Notes under the pieces: generated by a model | Databases searched by the model: none | Told to the model about the DNA's origin: nothing | What the model saw: only the letters and a program-made list of their open reading frames with translations | Assembly (NCBI GenBank): GCA_020026035.1 | Contig: JAHHRC010000001.1 | Location: 1-64,000, forward strand | Direction of reading: 5' to 3' | Source of the DNA: Erysipelotrichaceae bacterium | GTDB lineage: Bacteria > Bacillota_I > Bacilli_A > Erysipelotrichales > Erysipelotrichaceae | DNA length: 64,000 bases | Translations under genes and position numbers: made by a program | Shown here: piece after piece, positions 1-8,830 of the stretch | How positions within the stretch are numbered: the stretch's first letter is position 1 | Layout: each line of letters begins with the position of its first letter

Positions 1-890
1 CGAACCAATTCATCAATCCCTGTAATTGCTGCTTTATTTCGATTATATGTATAAATCCCTGTATGAATATTTCCACTGAACGATCCACCAGAGAAAATCA
101 ATCCTGGCATACAAATACCAAAATACACCAATGCAAACGTCACTAACCAATCCGTATTTTGAGCAATATAGGATAAACCAAGAGAAGCATTTCCAATCAA
201 TGAGTCCATATCATTGATTTTCTGTTTTTCCTCTTCGAATGTCGTATTCTTCAAAGCCATCGCTCGAACAAATTCATTCTTGCGGTTGTATACATTCCAG
301 ACGCTAAAACCATTAATCAAATCTGAGCTGCGTTTCAAATAAGAGTTCACTAGTTCCGTACGCTTCATTTCATTTTTCTCGGATAGCTTTCCAATCGGCT
401 TAGAACCAGCTTTGACGAATACAAACATCAACACCGAAACAACCGCTAATTCCCAACTAAGAAACGCTAATCCAATCAACGATACGGAAGTCATGATAAT
501 TCCATCATACATTCCAAACTGCGCCCGTATCCCCTTCGCAACTTGTTTTGTATCTTTGTTTAACGCCGAAATATAGTATGGTGAATCAATCTTATTCGAA
601 GTATTTTCAACCAAACCAACGATATGTTCACGATAGGAAAGAGAACCTAACTCAACAACACGATTCACACGCCGATCATACACATACGTTGCTCCTACCT
701 CCAAAAAAGCAATTACAACACCAAGCACTAATAGCTTCAAAGCAACTACATATTGTTTTTCTAACACATTCTGCGCCATATAGGTGTATGCATAAAGATC
801 CGCAAGTTGCACACCATACGAAACCACACCAGCAATCAATGCAAACCACACATCTTTCTTATAAGGTTTGCACAAGTCTTTTACTCTCAT
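1..890 (-). CDS. ABC exporter, membrane domain (3' part outside window)
   Basis: The frame is open from an ATG at 890 to the window edge, giving the first 296 residues. It starts MRVKDLCKPYKKD, then has a hydrophobic segment, a polar stretch and further membrane segments around residues 17-35, 50-70 and 150-175. This is the layout of the transmembrane domain of a type I ABC exporter with permease and ATPase in one chain. The ATPase half would lie before position 1, so Walker motifs cannot be checked. An AGGAGGTG ribosome site at 895-902 fixes the start. The substrate cannot be predicted. The transposase gene lies directly upstream and is transcribed in the same direction. Confidence 0.7.
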   Translation of the reverse strand, partial: MRVKDLCKPYKKDVWFALIAGVVSYGVQLADLYAYTYMAQNVLEKQYVVALKLLVLGVVIAFLEVGATYVYDRRVNRVVELGSLSYREHIVGLVENTSNKIDSPYYISALNKDTKQVAKGIRAQFGMYDGIIMTSVSLIGLAFLSWELAVVSVLMFVFVKAGSKPIGKLSEKNEMKRTELVNSYLKRSSDLINGFSVWNVYNRKNEFVRAMALKNTTFEEEKQKINDMDSLIGNASLGLSYIAQNTDWLVTFALVYFGICMPGLIFSGGSFSGNIHTGIYTYNRNKAAITGIDELV

Positions 891-910
891 AACACACCTC
901 CTGTGATTTC

Positions 911-938
911 AGTATAATTTGTTTTTTTACATTTACAA
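911..938 (-). promoter_or_regulatory. Predicted promoter of the ABC exporter
   Basis: Read on the minus strand, TTGTAA (933-938) is followed after 16 bases by TATACT (911-916), about 20 bases before the start codon. The position and ribosome site fit a sigma-A promoter for the exporter gene, independent of the transposase. Confidence 0.45.
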
Positions 939-960
939 GTAAATTTTACAACACAATTGT

Positions 961-978
961 AACAAAGTTTTCTTTGTT
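961..978. repeat. Perfect 7-bp palindrome AACAAAG-TTTT-CTTTGTT
   Basis: This inverted repeat sits about 20 bases upstream of the predicted -35 of the exporter gene and 40 bases past the transposase stop codon. It could be an operator for a local repressor, a weak terminator for the transposase transcript, or part of the insertion sequence end. The sequence alone does not decide. Confidence 0.4.
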
Positions 979-1018
979 GCAATCACCTTACATTGACACT
1001 TATTCATTCTGAAATCTC

Positions 1019-2581
1019 CTATTGATTTAAAGCGTTGAAAATTACTAATTCCATCGATTCAGCATCAATCCCAAATACCTCTAATAGGTTCTTTTGTTCT
1101 GCTGTTAGACTTGCCACAAGTTTGTATTCCCCTACCTCATTTTTAGATACTTTAATATTCTCAACACTCATTATAAAGCTCTGTACCGTTAAGGAATGTT
1201 GTTTGATGTCGTGTTCTTTTTTGTAAGAATCGATCGTATTGTAGAGTTCTAGGTATACGATACGCGCAATAAAGGATAAGAAGTTTTCCATCTTACTGTC
1301 TAACGCATGATTCAAAGCGCACGTTGGTGTATTATAAAATGCCTCTTCAATTGCCTCTTTTCGCTTATAGAGCTCATACACCTCTTCGCTAGAAAGGTTT
1401 GTGTCCGTACGCAATTCGAAGTATCCAAACGTTATCACTGCCTCATTGATCGCGTCTTCTTTCACAGTGCAAGCTTCAATCACATTGTCTTTACCGTCAC
1501 GAATCACATCGAGATACTCATCATAGGATTTGGAAAACATTGTGTTTGTTCCAACTTTCTTGGTTACGTCATCTCTTATCTTGTCAATGAACTGGTATAA
1601 GTCTTCTTGTTCTTGCGAAAATTTCGCTGGATCATAATACAAATGGTAGTTCTCTTCGCTTAACGTTTTACCAGATAGACCAAAGACATTCTTTGTTCCA
1701 ATGCGGTATTGGTATATATTTTCAAACGTTCCTCGATGCATTCGCAAGGAATCACAAGCTTTTTGATGTATTACGATGTAGTTACATCCAAAATCACGAA
1801 TCGTTGTTAAGCTTTCACGACTGCAAGAATTCGAATCTAACAGCCAAACAACATTCTGATAGCCAATCCGTCTTAGCGTATTAACAAACTCTTCAAGTCG
1901 CAAGTCATCCGGAATCAAGCCGCTATACGCTTCATTTAGAACAGGTAGATTCGTCTTGAAATCATACGCAACAGCAACACTTGTTGAATCATATACAACA
2001 TAGCAAGTCGCATCGTGTGTTTGATGAATAGACTGCCAAGTTTCAAAGAAGTGTTGAACATTCTCGTAGCGATACCCGTCCAAGAAGTCACGAACCATAG
2101 AATCGCTATAACACTTCTTACCTTTTGTAAATAACACATGGCTTTTACAATAGTCTTCATAATGTTCTAAGTCGTTTGTTCGTTCCGTAATCATGTATGC
2201 AACTAGATCTAGCAAAAGCCCTCTATCATCGCCATTTAGAGAATCTATAAATTCCTCTAATTGAAGTTTTGCGAGTAGCTGTTTCATCACAACATACATG
2301 CCTACTTTTACAACCGGTCGACGCACAGTGACTTGTGTTTCAACGACAGCTTCTCCCCCTTTAACAGCACCTGGATATTGTTCGTAATAATTACGATTTG
2401 GGTGAAATTTTGTTGGATCATCTTCGCAAACTTGACCAATCGCAACACGTAACTTCTTGTTGTATTTCTTTTCTGGAACATACACATATCCAACTTCATA
2501 CAGAAGATATGTCTTTCCATTTTTCGTATTTTTGTAAACCTTTGATGTTGGTATATCGAATCGTACAGTCTTATCAATCAT
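1019..2581 (-). mobile_element. IS1634/IS4-like insertion sequence (ends not resolved)
   Basis: The coordinates given are those of the transposase gene only. I compared the flanks 940-1018 and 2582-2737 by eye and found no convincing terminal inverted repeat or target duplication, so the true ends are uncertain. The element lies between the exporter gene and the end of the rRNA methyltransferase gene, in the same orientation as both. Confidence 0.55.
1019..2581 (-). CDS. Transposase, DDE type, IS1634/IS4-like
   Basis: This is an intact 520-residue transposase. The catalytic acidic triad of the DDE RNase H-like fold can be proposed from YDSTS (around residue 198), LLDSNS (around 249) and the C-terminal YKRKEAIEEAF, which resembles the Y-x2-R-x3-E signature of IS4-like enzymes. 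The length and the N-terminal K-rich region fit the IS1634 group. A GAGGT ribosome site precedes the ATG at 2581. There is no frameshift or internal stop, so the gene may still be active. The family is known from recall, not from a search. Confidence 0.75.
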   Translation of the reverse strand: MIDKTVRFDIPTSKVYKNTKNGKTYLLYEVGYVYVPEKKYNKKLRVAIGQVCEDDPTKFHPNRNYYEQYPGAVKGGEAVVETQVTVRRPVVKVGMYVVMKQLLAKLQLEEFIDSLNGDDRGLLLDLVAYMITERTNDLEHYEDYCKSHVLFTKGKKCYSDSMVRDFLDGYRYENVQHFFETWQSIHQTHDATCYVVYDSTSVAVAYDFKTNLPVLNEAYSGLIPDDLRLEEFVNTLRRIGYQNVVWLLDSNSCSRESLTTIRDFGCNYIVIHQKACDSLRMHRGTFENIYQYRIGTKNVFGLSGKTLSEENYHLYYDPAKFSQEQEDLYQFIDKIRDDVTKKVGTNTMFSKSYDEYLDVIRDGKDNVIEACTVKEDAINEAVITFGYFELRTDTNLSSEEVYELYKRKEAIEEAFYNTPTCALNHALDSKMENFLSFIARIVYLELYNTIDSYKKEHDIKQHSLTVQSFIMSVENIKVSKNEVGEYKLVASLTAEQKNLLEVFGIDAESMELVIFNALNQ

Positions 2582-2737
2582 ACTTACCTCACAATTCCCT
2601 AATCACATATTCACTATACTCTATTTTCATGCAATATTGTGCTTCGTACGAACAACTTCTTAACCATTCAATCTTAGATCACTTACGACTCAAGCAAAAA
2701 GACAACACGTCATAATCTAACGCATTGTCCTTGGTAT

Positions 2738-4081
2738 CTATTTTGCTTTGTTTGCTCGATGTTGTTTATTCTTGTAAGAATTCGACGAAACTCTCTTTTG
2801 TTCTTTCGGATTCCGTTTTGCATGATTGTTTCGCTTTGCATTCTTGCTAGGATACTTCTTGTTTGTTTCTTTTGCTTTATGTACTGGCTTTGAATGGCTT
2901 TGTTTTTTTGTATTCTTACTTGGTTTGTAATCAAGATTTAGATTTGGTGTTCCATTCTTGACTAACAACACAATCGATTCCACATGGTCTGTAAATGGGA
3001 ATAAATCGACTGGTACAATTCGTTCCACCACATACCCAGCACATGTCAGATTCTTAATATCTCTTGCTTGTGTTACTGGATTACAGGAAATATATACGAT
3101 ACGACTTGCGCCTTGATTCTTTAACGCATTCATGAAGTCTTGACTCATTCCGCTACGAGGAGGATCTAAGAAGACGACATTCGGTGTGTCAATGAGTCGT
3201 GTTATAAAGTTTGTCGCATCATCCGCAAAGAATTGAATATTTTCAATCCGATTCAATTTCGCATTCATCTTCGCATCACGAATCGCATCGGCATTGATTT
3301 CAACACCAACAACTTCCTTCGCAAGACGCGCAGTCAATAAGGAAATTGTTCCAATCCCACAACAGGCATCAAAGACCTCTTCCTCTTTTTGAATCTTTGC
3401 TAAATCAATCGCTGTTTTATACAACAACTCGGTTTGTACCGGATTTACTTGATAGAAAGACTTTGATCCAATCCGAAACTGCATTCCATCAATCTCATCC
3501 ATAATATAGCCTTTTCCATACAAGACCTTCTCTTTGTCTCCAAGAATCATAGATGTTTTCTTATCATTCCAATTCAAAAGCACCGTTTCAATTTCTGGAT
3601 GTGCATCTAAGATACCTTTTACAAACTTCTTTGAACCAGGTAATTCACGAGATCCAATCACAATTGTAAGCAATACTTTATTCGTCTTACTTGAAACACG
3701 AATATACGCATGGCGTAAAGAACCCCAACCACGATCTTCGTTATACGCTTCAATCTTCATCTTCGTTGCTAGTTTACACATTGTTTCAATAATCCGATTT
3801 GCAATCGTACTTTGAATGCGACAATTCTTACTCGACACCACTTTATGAGAGTATTGGGCATACATTCCAGCATACACCATCCCCTTCTTATCACTCGCAA
3901 AACTTGCATATACCTTATGACGGTAATTGTAGGGATTCTCCATCCCCAAACAATCATCCACCTGATACTTTGGATACAAGTCTTGTACAAACTTCTTCTT
4001 CGCAACTAATGTGTCTTTATACTCTGTTCCGATTGTATTACAAGCGCCACAGCGATCCTTTACCTTACATGTTTGAATCAT
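2738..4081 (-). CDS. rlmCD: 23S rRNA (uracil-C5)-methyltransferase, RlmCD/TrmA family
   Basis: The protein transfers a methyl group from SAM to C5 of uridines in 23S rRNA; Gram-positives usually use one enzyme for both U747 and U1939. Visible motifs are the SAM-binding FDACCGIGTIS, the LDPPRSGM motif, and VYISCNPVTQARD containing the catalytic Cys. N-terminal cysteines (C5, C12, C15) resemble the iron-sulphur ligands of this family. At 447 residues it carries an unusual lysine/asparagine-rich basic tail of about 60 residues (from about residue 388) after the catalytic core. The start overlaps the stop of the upstream HAD gene by 4 bases (ATGA), so the two are translationally coupled. Confidence 0.88.
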   Translation of the reverse strand: MIQTCKVKDRCGACNTIGTEYKDTLVAKKKFVQDLYPKYQVDDCLGMENPYNYRHKVYASFASDKKGMVYAGMYAQYSHKVVSSKNCRIQSTIANRIIETMCKLATKMKIEAYNEDRGWGSLRHAYIRVSSKTNKVLLTIVIGSRELPGSKKFVKGILDAHPEIETVLLNWNDKKTSMILGDKEKVLYGKGYIMDEIDGMQFRIGSKSFYQVNPVQTELLYKTAIDLAKIQKEEEVFDACCGIGTISLLTARLAKEVVGVEINADAIRDAKMNAKLNRIENIQFFADDATNFITRLIDTPNVVFLDPPRSGMSQDFMNALKNQGASRIVYISCNPVTQARDIKNLTCAGYVVERIVPVDLFPFTDHVESIVLLVKNGTPNLNLDYKPSKNTKKQSHSKPVHKAKETNKKYPSKNAKRNNHAKRNPKEQKRVSSNSYKNKQHRANKAK

Positions 4082-4710
4082 AAATCTACCTCTTTCAATT
4101 GTTTTACAACGTGCTTTGCGCCAGTTCTTTTTAATACTTCGTACGATTGATGCCCACAGGCAACTAAGTAATATTCATCTACACCAATCGCCTTTGCCGT
4201 AAGTGCATCATGATCGGTATCGCCTATGTACATACAATCCTTTGGATCAATGTTAGCTCGTTCCATCCAATGTTTCGCCATGTCTACTTTGCTTGCTGCC
4301 AAACCATCACTCAATCCTAAGATTTCATCAAAGTAATGATTAATTCCAAACTCCTTACACTGTTTCAATAGGATTTCTTGCTTACTCGCAGATAAAATGA
4401 CATTCCGATAGCCTTTTGCATGCGATGTTTCAATCATCTCTAAAAAGCCATCCATCAATGAACAATTCTGATAGCGACTTGCATACAGCTGATTGAATTC
4501 TTCTGCAACTTGAGCAAACGTTTCATCTTCAAAGGTATAGCCAAGATATCGATAATACGTAATGACCGGAAAACAAAACGCATTGCGTCGTGTCTCTAAC
4601 GTATTCACAACACGTTTCCCGCGGTTTACAAGCATCTCATTTTCAATTTCAAAACACAATGCCGTATCATCCAAGATCGTTCCATTGAAATCCCAAATCA
4701 CAGTTTTCAT
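4078..4710 (-). CDS. HAD-superfamily hydrolase, phosphoglycolate phosphatase-like
   Basis: The gene encodes a 210-residue haloacid-dehalogenase phosphatase. Motif I is WDFNGTILDD, so the second Asp of the usual DxDxT is Asn; motif II is ILSAS, the conserved Lys is in SKVDMAKH and motif IV is YIGDTDHDALTAKAIG. A cap domain lies between motifs I and II. I chose the ATG at 4710 because a GAGGT ribosome site precedes it and the chain then begins at motif I; a longer frame back to 4818 would run into nadE. The physiological substrate is unknown, with small phosphate esters likely. A terminator hairpin separates it from nadE. Confidence 0.8.
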   Translation of the reverse strand: MKTVIWDFNGTILDDTALCFEIENEMLVNRGKRVVNTLETRRNAFCFPVITYYRYLGYTFEDETFAQVAEEFNQLYASRYQNCSLMDGFLEMIETSHAKGYRNVILSASKQEILLKQCKEFGINHYFDEILGLSDGLAASKVDMAKHWMERANIDPKDCMYIGDTDHDALTAKAIGVDEYYLVACGHQSYEVLKRTGAKHVVKQLKEVDL

Positions 4711-4725
4711 CTTTACCTCACAAAC

Positions 4726-4751
4726 AAATGCCAAGCAATGACTCGGCATTT
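4726..4751 (-). terminator. Terminator hairpin after nadE
   Basis: The stem AAATGCCAAG / CTCGGCATTT (one mismatch, loop CAATGA) begins a few bases past the nadE stop codon. Its T-run is better on the plus strand (TTTTTTCTTTT) than on the minus strand, so termination of the NAD operon may be partial and allow read-through into the HAD gene. Confidence 0.55.
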
Positions 4752-4757
4752 TTTCTT

Positions 4758-6695
4758 TTACAATCGATTTAAAACATCCAAATACAATTGATAAGACGCA
4801 TCGGATGCCATACGCCAATCACCCCGAGGGGAAACACTCATACAAGTCGCCTTCACTCCATCTGGAACACAATTCCGTTTGAATTGTTGTGTAAAGAAGC
4901 GACGATAGAAATTCCCCAAAGACTTCTTCACTTCTTCTATCGTAATTCCATCAAAGGCTACAAGTGTATCTAACACAATCTTTTCGACTTCATATCCATA
5001 ATGCACAAATTCATATAAATAGAAGTCATTCAAATCATACTTACCAACGGTATCTTCCGTCTTCTGGGCAATCTTTCCATCCTTCGAAGGCGTTAATTCT
5101 GGTGAAATCGGTGTTTCTACAACCGAAAGAATCGCATCCTGCAATGCCTTGTCTTCGACTGTTTTCGCATATTCCTTACACAAGAACTTCACAAGAGTTT
5201 TAGGTATCGACGCATTCACGGAATACATCGACATATGATCTCCATTGTACGTACACCATCCAAGTGCTAACTCACTTAAATCACCCGTTCCAATCACAAG
5301 ACCTTGTGTATAGTTTGCAATATCCATTAACAAATACGTACGCATTCTTGCCTGCGCGTTTTCATAGGTCGTATCGTTTGTGCCTTGATAAGTTCCAGGA
5401 TGTCCAATCGTATGAAGATGCTTTACAACCTCTTCTCCAATTTCTACTTCCTTTAACCGTGCACCAAATCCTTGAATCAACGCAATCGCATTTTGATATG
5501 TCGTTGAACTCGTATTGCCTTTACTTGGCATGGTGACTGCTGTGATATAGGTTGTTGGATCGAACTTTGTAACGAGCGAACAAACAATCAACGCTAAAGT
5601 AGAATCCAAACCACCAGATACACCAAGTACCATATTCTTCATCCCTGTTTTATGCAATCTTGTTAATAATCCTCTTGCTTGAATCTCTAGGATTTCAAAC
5701 ATCGATTCTTGTTTATCACTGGTTGGAAGAAATGGCAATGGATTGATTGTATAGCCATCCTTCTTTAATTGCAATGCGACTTCTTCAACTTTCATACCAT
5801 TCCCATACAAATTCAATGACGAACCAGCAATCGATGGCATCTTGTCCCTCTGTACTTTATGTGTTTCTTTCAAACGAATGGATTTCATCGCATCCAAATC
5901 AAGAATCGTCTTCATGCAAGTATTGCCCTTTGGATAGATCATTTCGTTCAGCATTTGGCCGCCTTGTGCCACCATGCAATGTCCACTAAAGACTAAGTCA
6001 CTCGTACTTTCATCTTCGCCACTTGAACAATAAATGTAGGCCATACGACCAACCTTTGATTGGTGTAACACCAAATCACGACGATCTTTCTTCTTTGTAA
6101 AGTATTCATTTGAAGCCGAAAGATTCACCACAAAGTCAACCCCTTGCATGGCATAGGCATTCGATGGAGCAGTTGCTACCCATAGATCTTCGCAAATCTC
6201 AACCCCAAAGGAAACCTTAGAATCACAACATGTAAAGACACAACGGTTGGAAAGAATCGCAAAGTCTTCCTCTTCCACAATGATCGATTCCCCATTTACA
6301 TATGGTGTAAAGTAACGACCTTCATAGAATTCATTGTAGTTTGGAATATACGTCTTAGGCACAAATCCTAACACTTCTCCATTTTGGATAACCGCTGCCA
6401 CATTGTACAATTTCCCCTGTACCTCAAGTGGCATACCAACAATGACAACCATGTCTTGGTAGTAGTTTGACTTTTCAACTACAACAAATAGCCCTCTCTT
6501 ACATGCCTTTAATAAGTCTTGTTGAAAGAACAAATCTTGGCAAGTATACCCACAAATAGACAACTCCGGAAAGACTAACACAGCACAGTCTTTATGTTCT
6601 TCCATCATCGCTTCAATTTGTTGTACATTGTACTTTACATCGCCTATTTTCATACTAGGCACACAAGTACCTACTTTAATCATCAGATTTTGCAT
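4758..6695 (-). CDS. nadE: Glutamine-dependent NAD+ synthetase
   Basis: The enzyme converts nicotinate adenine dinucleotide to NAD+ with ATP, using ammonia released from glutamine. At 645 residues it is the long two-domain form. The N-terminal nitrilase-type glutaminase shows the Glu-Lys-Cys triad in VFPELSICGYT, PKTYIPNYNEFYEG and GVEICEDLW. The C-terminal synthetase has the ATP pyrophosphatase loop GVSGGLDSTLAL. The start at 6695 is favoured over an internal ATG at 6683 because GAGGGAAG lies a suitable distance upstream. It overlaps the end of nadD by 20 bases and is the last gene of the NAD operon. Confidence 0.95.
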   Translation of the reverse strand: MQNLMIKVGTCVPSMKIGDVKYNVQQIEAMMEEHKDCAVLVFPELSICGYTCQDLFFQQDLLKACKRGLFVVVEKSNYYQDMVVIVGMPLEVQGKLYNVAAVIQNGEVLGFVPKTYIPNYNEFYEGRYFTPYVNGESIIVEEEDFAILSNRCVFTCCDSKVSFGVEICEDLWVATAPSNAYAMQGVDFVVNLSASNEYFTKKKDRRDLVLHQSKVGRMAYIYCSSGEDESTSDLVFSGHCMVAQGGQMLNEMIYPKGNTCMKTILDLDAMKSIRLKETHKVQRDKMPSIAGSSLNLYGNGMKVEEVALQLKKDGYTINPLPFLPTSDKQESMFEILEIQARGLLTRLHKTGMKNMVLGVSGGLDSTLALIVCSLVTKFDPTTYITAVTMPSKGNTSSTTYQNAIALIQGFGARLKEVEIGEEVVKHLHTIGHPGTYQGTNDTTYENAQARMRTYLLMDIANYTQGLVIGTGDLSELALGWCTYNGDHMSMYSVNASIPKTLVKFLCKEYAKTVEDKALQDAILSVVETPISPELTPSKDGKIAQKTEDTVGKYDLNDFYLYEFVHYGYEVEKIVLDTLVAFDGITIEEVKKSLGNFYRRFFTQQFKRNCVPDGVKATCMSVSPRGDWRMASDASYQLYLDVLNRL

Positions 6696-7308
6696 ACGCT
6701 TCCCTCGCTATATACGCTATTACTTCTTCGAGTAATAGTTCCTTTAATTCGTTTTGATTCCCTTCAAAGTCCGCTAATAACGCTCGTACTTGACTACTCG
6801 ATATCTCTTGATATACATATGGTGTTTCAACCAGTGTCATATACGGTTTTAAACTCTTTAAATACGGATCTTCTTCAATCATCTTAGTAACATCATCATG
6901 ATTTCGCATCATGACAACGATGCCAAACTCTTTGCATAAGGCATCGACAAACTTCCAGCCATGTTCTAACTCGCAAAGTTTATCCGACCCAAATAACAAT
7001 TTCCCTTGAATGCCTTGTGAGCGTAAATGACAAAGTGTTTCATAGGACTTTGGTTGATGGTCTAAGGTTAATTCATAATCACTCACCATCATCCAATCAC
7101 GACTCTTCGCAATTTCTTCTAACATCCGATAACGCTCTTCATTCGAAAAGGCATAGTCTTTCTTTTGAACATCTTGAATATAAGATTGCTTACTTGGCAC
7201 AAAGACGACCAAGTCATACCCGATCGTCTTTCTGATTGCGTTTACTACTTCGATATGCGCGATCGTTGGAGGATTAAACGCTCCCCCAAAGACAAGAGCT
7301 TGAATCAA
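6676..7308 (-). CDS. nadD: Nicotinate-nucleotide adenylyltransferase
   Basis: NadD joins nicotinate mononucleotide and ATP to give deamido-NAD, the step between PncB and NadE. The nucleotidyltransferase motif FGGAFNPPTIAHIE is at the N terminus, and a C-terminal SSSQVRALL matches the family's ISSTxIR motif. I place the start at a TTG at 7308: GGAGG lies 5 bases upstream, the TTGA overlaps the pncB stop by 4 bases, and the chain then begins LIQALVFGG, as NadD proteins do. That gives 210 residues. A longer in-frame ATG at 7395 would overlap pncB by about 90 bases and is unlikely. Confidence 0.92.
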   Translation of the reverse strand: MIQALVFGGAFNPPTIAHIEVVNAIRKTIGYDLVVFVPSKQSYIQDVQKKDYAFSNEERYRMLEEIAKSRDWMMVSDYELTLDHQPKSYETLCHLRSQGIQGKLLFGSDKLCELEHGWKFVDALCKEFGIVVMMRNHDDVTKMIEEDPYLKSLKPYMTLVETPYVYQEISSSQVRALLADFEGNQNELKELLLEEVIAYIAREAYAKSDD

Positions 7309-8822
7309 AGGTTTCCTCCATTCAACTTCTTGTACAAACGATGTCTTGTTTGATGTACCGCAGGTGTCATATCTACGAAATGACGATGCGGACAAGAACG
7401 ACGCAACTCACTTTCCCAAACGCGATGTTCTAGTTGTTCCTTAATGTAAGCTTTCTTTTCTTTAATACTTGGTAGGTTATACACAAGTTCTCCATTCACA
7501 ATGTATGGAATCAAAATCTTTTCCAAACGATATGGTGTAATCGTCTTTGCTGGATCAAATTCATCTGGATCTAAGTTAATGATTTCAATTGGCTTTCCGT
7601 TTTCAAATTCTTCGCCATCCATCGCAATGATGTCACATTGCCCTTTGCCATCTTCATCAAAGACACGCCAAGCCATTAACTTCCCAGGAATAATTGCCTT
7701 ACTTACCGAATCCGAACACTTCATCTTAGGTAAGTACGATCCATCTGCCTGTTTTACTGCACATAACTTATACACCCCACCAAACACTGGATCTGTTGCG
7801 GATGTAATCAGATTTTCACCAACTCCATAGAAGTCAAAATGGGCATCTTGGTATTGTTCTAAATCGGAAATCTTATGCTCATCTAAGGCATTACTTGCAA
7901 CAAGCTTAATATAATGTTTCCCAGCCTGATCAAAGGCCTTACGCAACTTCTTATACCCACGTGCTAAGTCACCGGAATCAATACGTGCCGACTTTACACG
8001 CTTATTTGGATCATTTGGATACTTTGCAATCAATTCATCATCGAGCTTAATCAAATTCGGCAAGCCAGATTCATAAATATTGTATGTATCTAACAACAAG
8101 GACACATTGTCTGGATACACATTTGCATATGCTCTGAAGGCATCTAATTCCGTTGGATAGAATTCCACAAACGAATGGGCAATTGTCCCCATCGCCCGTA
8201 CTTCATCGCCATACTTCATTTCCGCAAGGCAGTTTGAAGTTCCCATACAACCACCAAGAATGGAAGCGTAAGATCCATCAATCGAAGCACTCATTCCTTG
8301 CGCACGACGGGCACCAAATTCCATGACATTACGTTCATGGTGGCGTGATAAACCAGATATCTTCGTTGCCTTTGTGGCAATCAAGGAATTAAAGTTCATT
8401 GTTTGTAATAAGTAGGTCTCAATCAAAATTGCCCCTACCATATCACATTCAATCCGTACCATTGGTACATGTGGATAACATACAGTCCCTTCTTTTAAGG
8501 CATACATGTCACCCTTCCACTTATAATCACGAAGGTAATTAACGAATTCTTCGCTCATTCCCTTATAACGCAACCATTGTAAGTCACGTTCTGTAAAGTG
8601 ATAATTCAACAAGAACTTCGCTAACTTCTCTTGCCCACAACTAATGGAATAGCCAAGCTTGTCTGGGTTTTCACGGAAGAACATGTTGTACACCATGATC
8701 TCATCTTTCTTTCCATCTAAAAACAGACAATTGGCCATTGAGAACTCATAAAAGTCCGTAATCATTGCCGGATTTTCATACTCATCATCCGGTAAATACA
8801 CATCTACATTTAATTCACTCAT
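7305..8822 (-). CDS. pncB: Nicotinate phosphoribosyltransferase
   Basis: The enzyme makes nicotinate mononucleotide from nicotinate and PRPP and so feeds niacin into NAD synthesis. The 505-residue chain has the family's N-terminal TDFYEFSMA, the central FGARRAQG and SNCLA segments, and the RIDSGDLA motif that binds the PRPP phosphate. An AGGTGAG ribosome site precedes the ATG at 8822. It sits 8 bases after the membrane-protein gene and overlaps nadD, so the four genes form one operon. No de novo genes (nadA, nadB, nadC) are seen, which suggests, but does not prove, a niacin requirement. Confidence 0.95.
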   Translation of the reverse strand: MSELNVDVYLPDDEYENPAMITDFYEFSMANCLFLDGKKDEIMVYNMFFRENPDKLGYSISCGQEKLAKFLLNYHFTERDLQWLRYKGMSEEFVNYLRDYKWKGDMYALKEGTVCYPHVPMVRIECDMVGAILIETYLLQTMNFNSLIATKATKISGLSRHHERNVMEFGARRAQGMSASIDGSYASILGGCMGTSNCLAEMKYGDEVRAMGTIAHSFVEFYPTELDAFRAYANVYPDNVSLLLDTYNIYESGLPNLIKLDDELIAKYPNDPNKRVKSARIDSGDLARGYKKLRKAFDQAGKHYIKLVASNALDEHKISDLEQYQDAHFDFYGVGENLITSATDPVFGGVYKLCAVKQADGSYLPKMKCSDSVSKAIIPGKLMAWRVFDEDGKGQCDIIAMDGEEFENGKPIEIINLDPDEFDPAKTITPYRLEKILIPYIVNGELVYNLPSIKEKKAYIKEQLEHRVWESELRRSCPHRHFVDMTPAVHQTRHRLYKKLNGGNL

Positions 8823-8830
8823 AAACTCAC

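Noticed and set aside
7309..7395. Extended N terminus for NadD
   Set aside because: It overlaps pncB by about 90 bases and adds residues unlike NadD; the TTG at 7308 has a good ribosome site.
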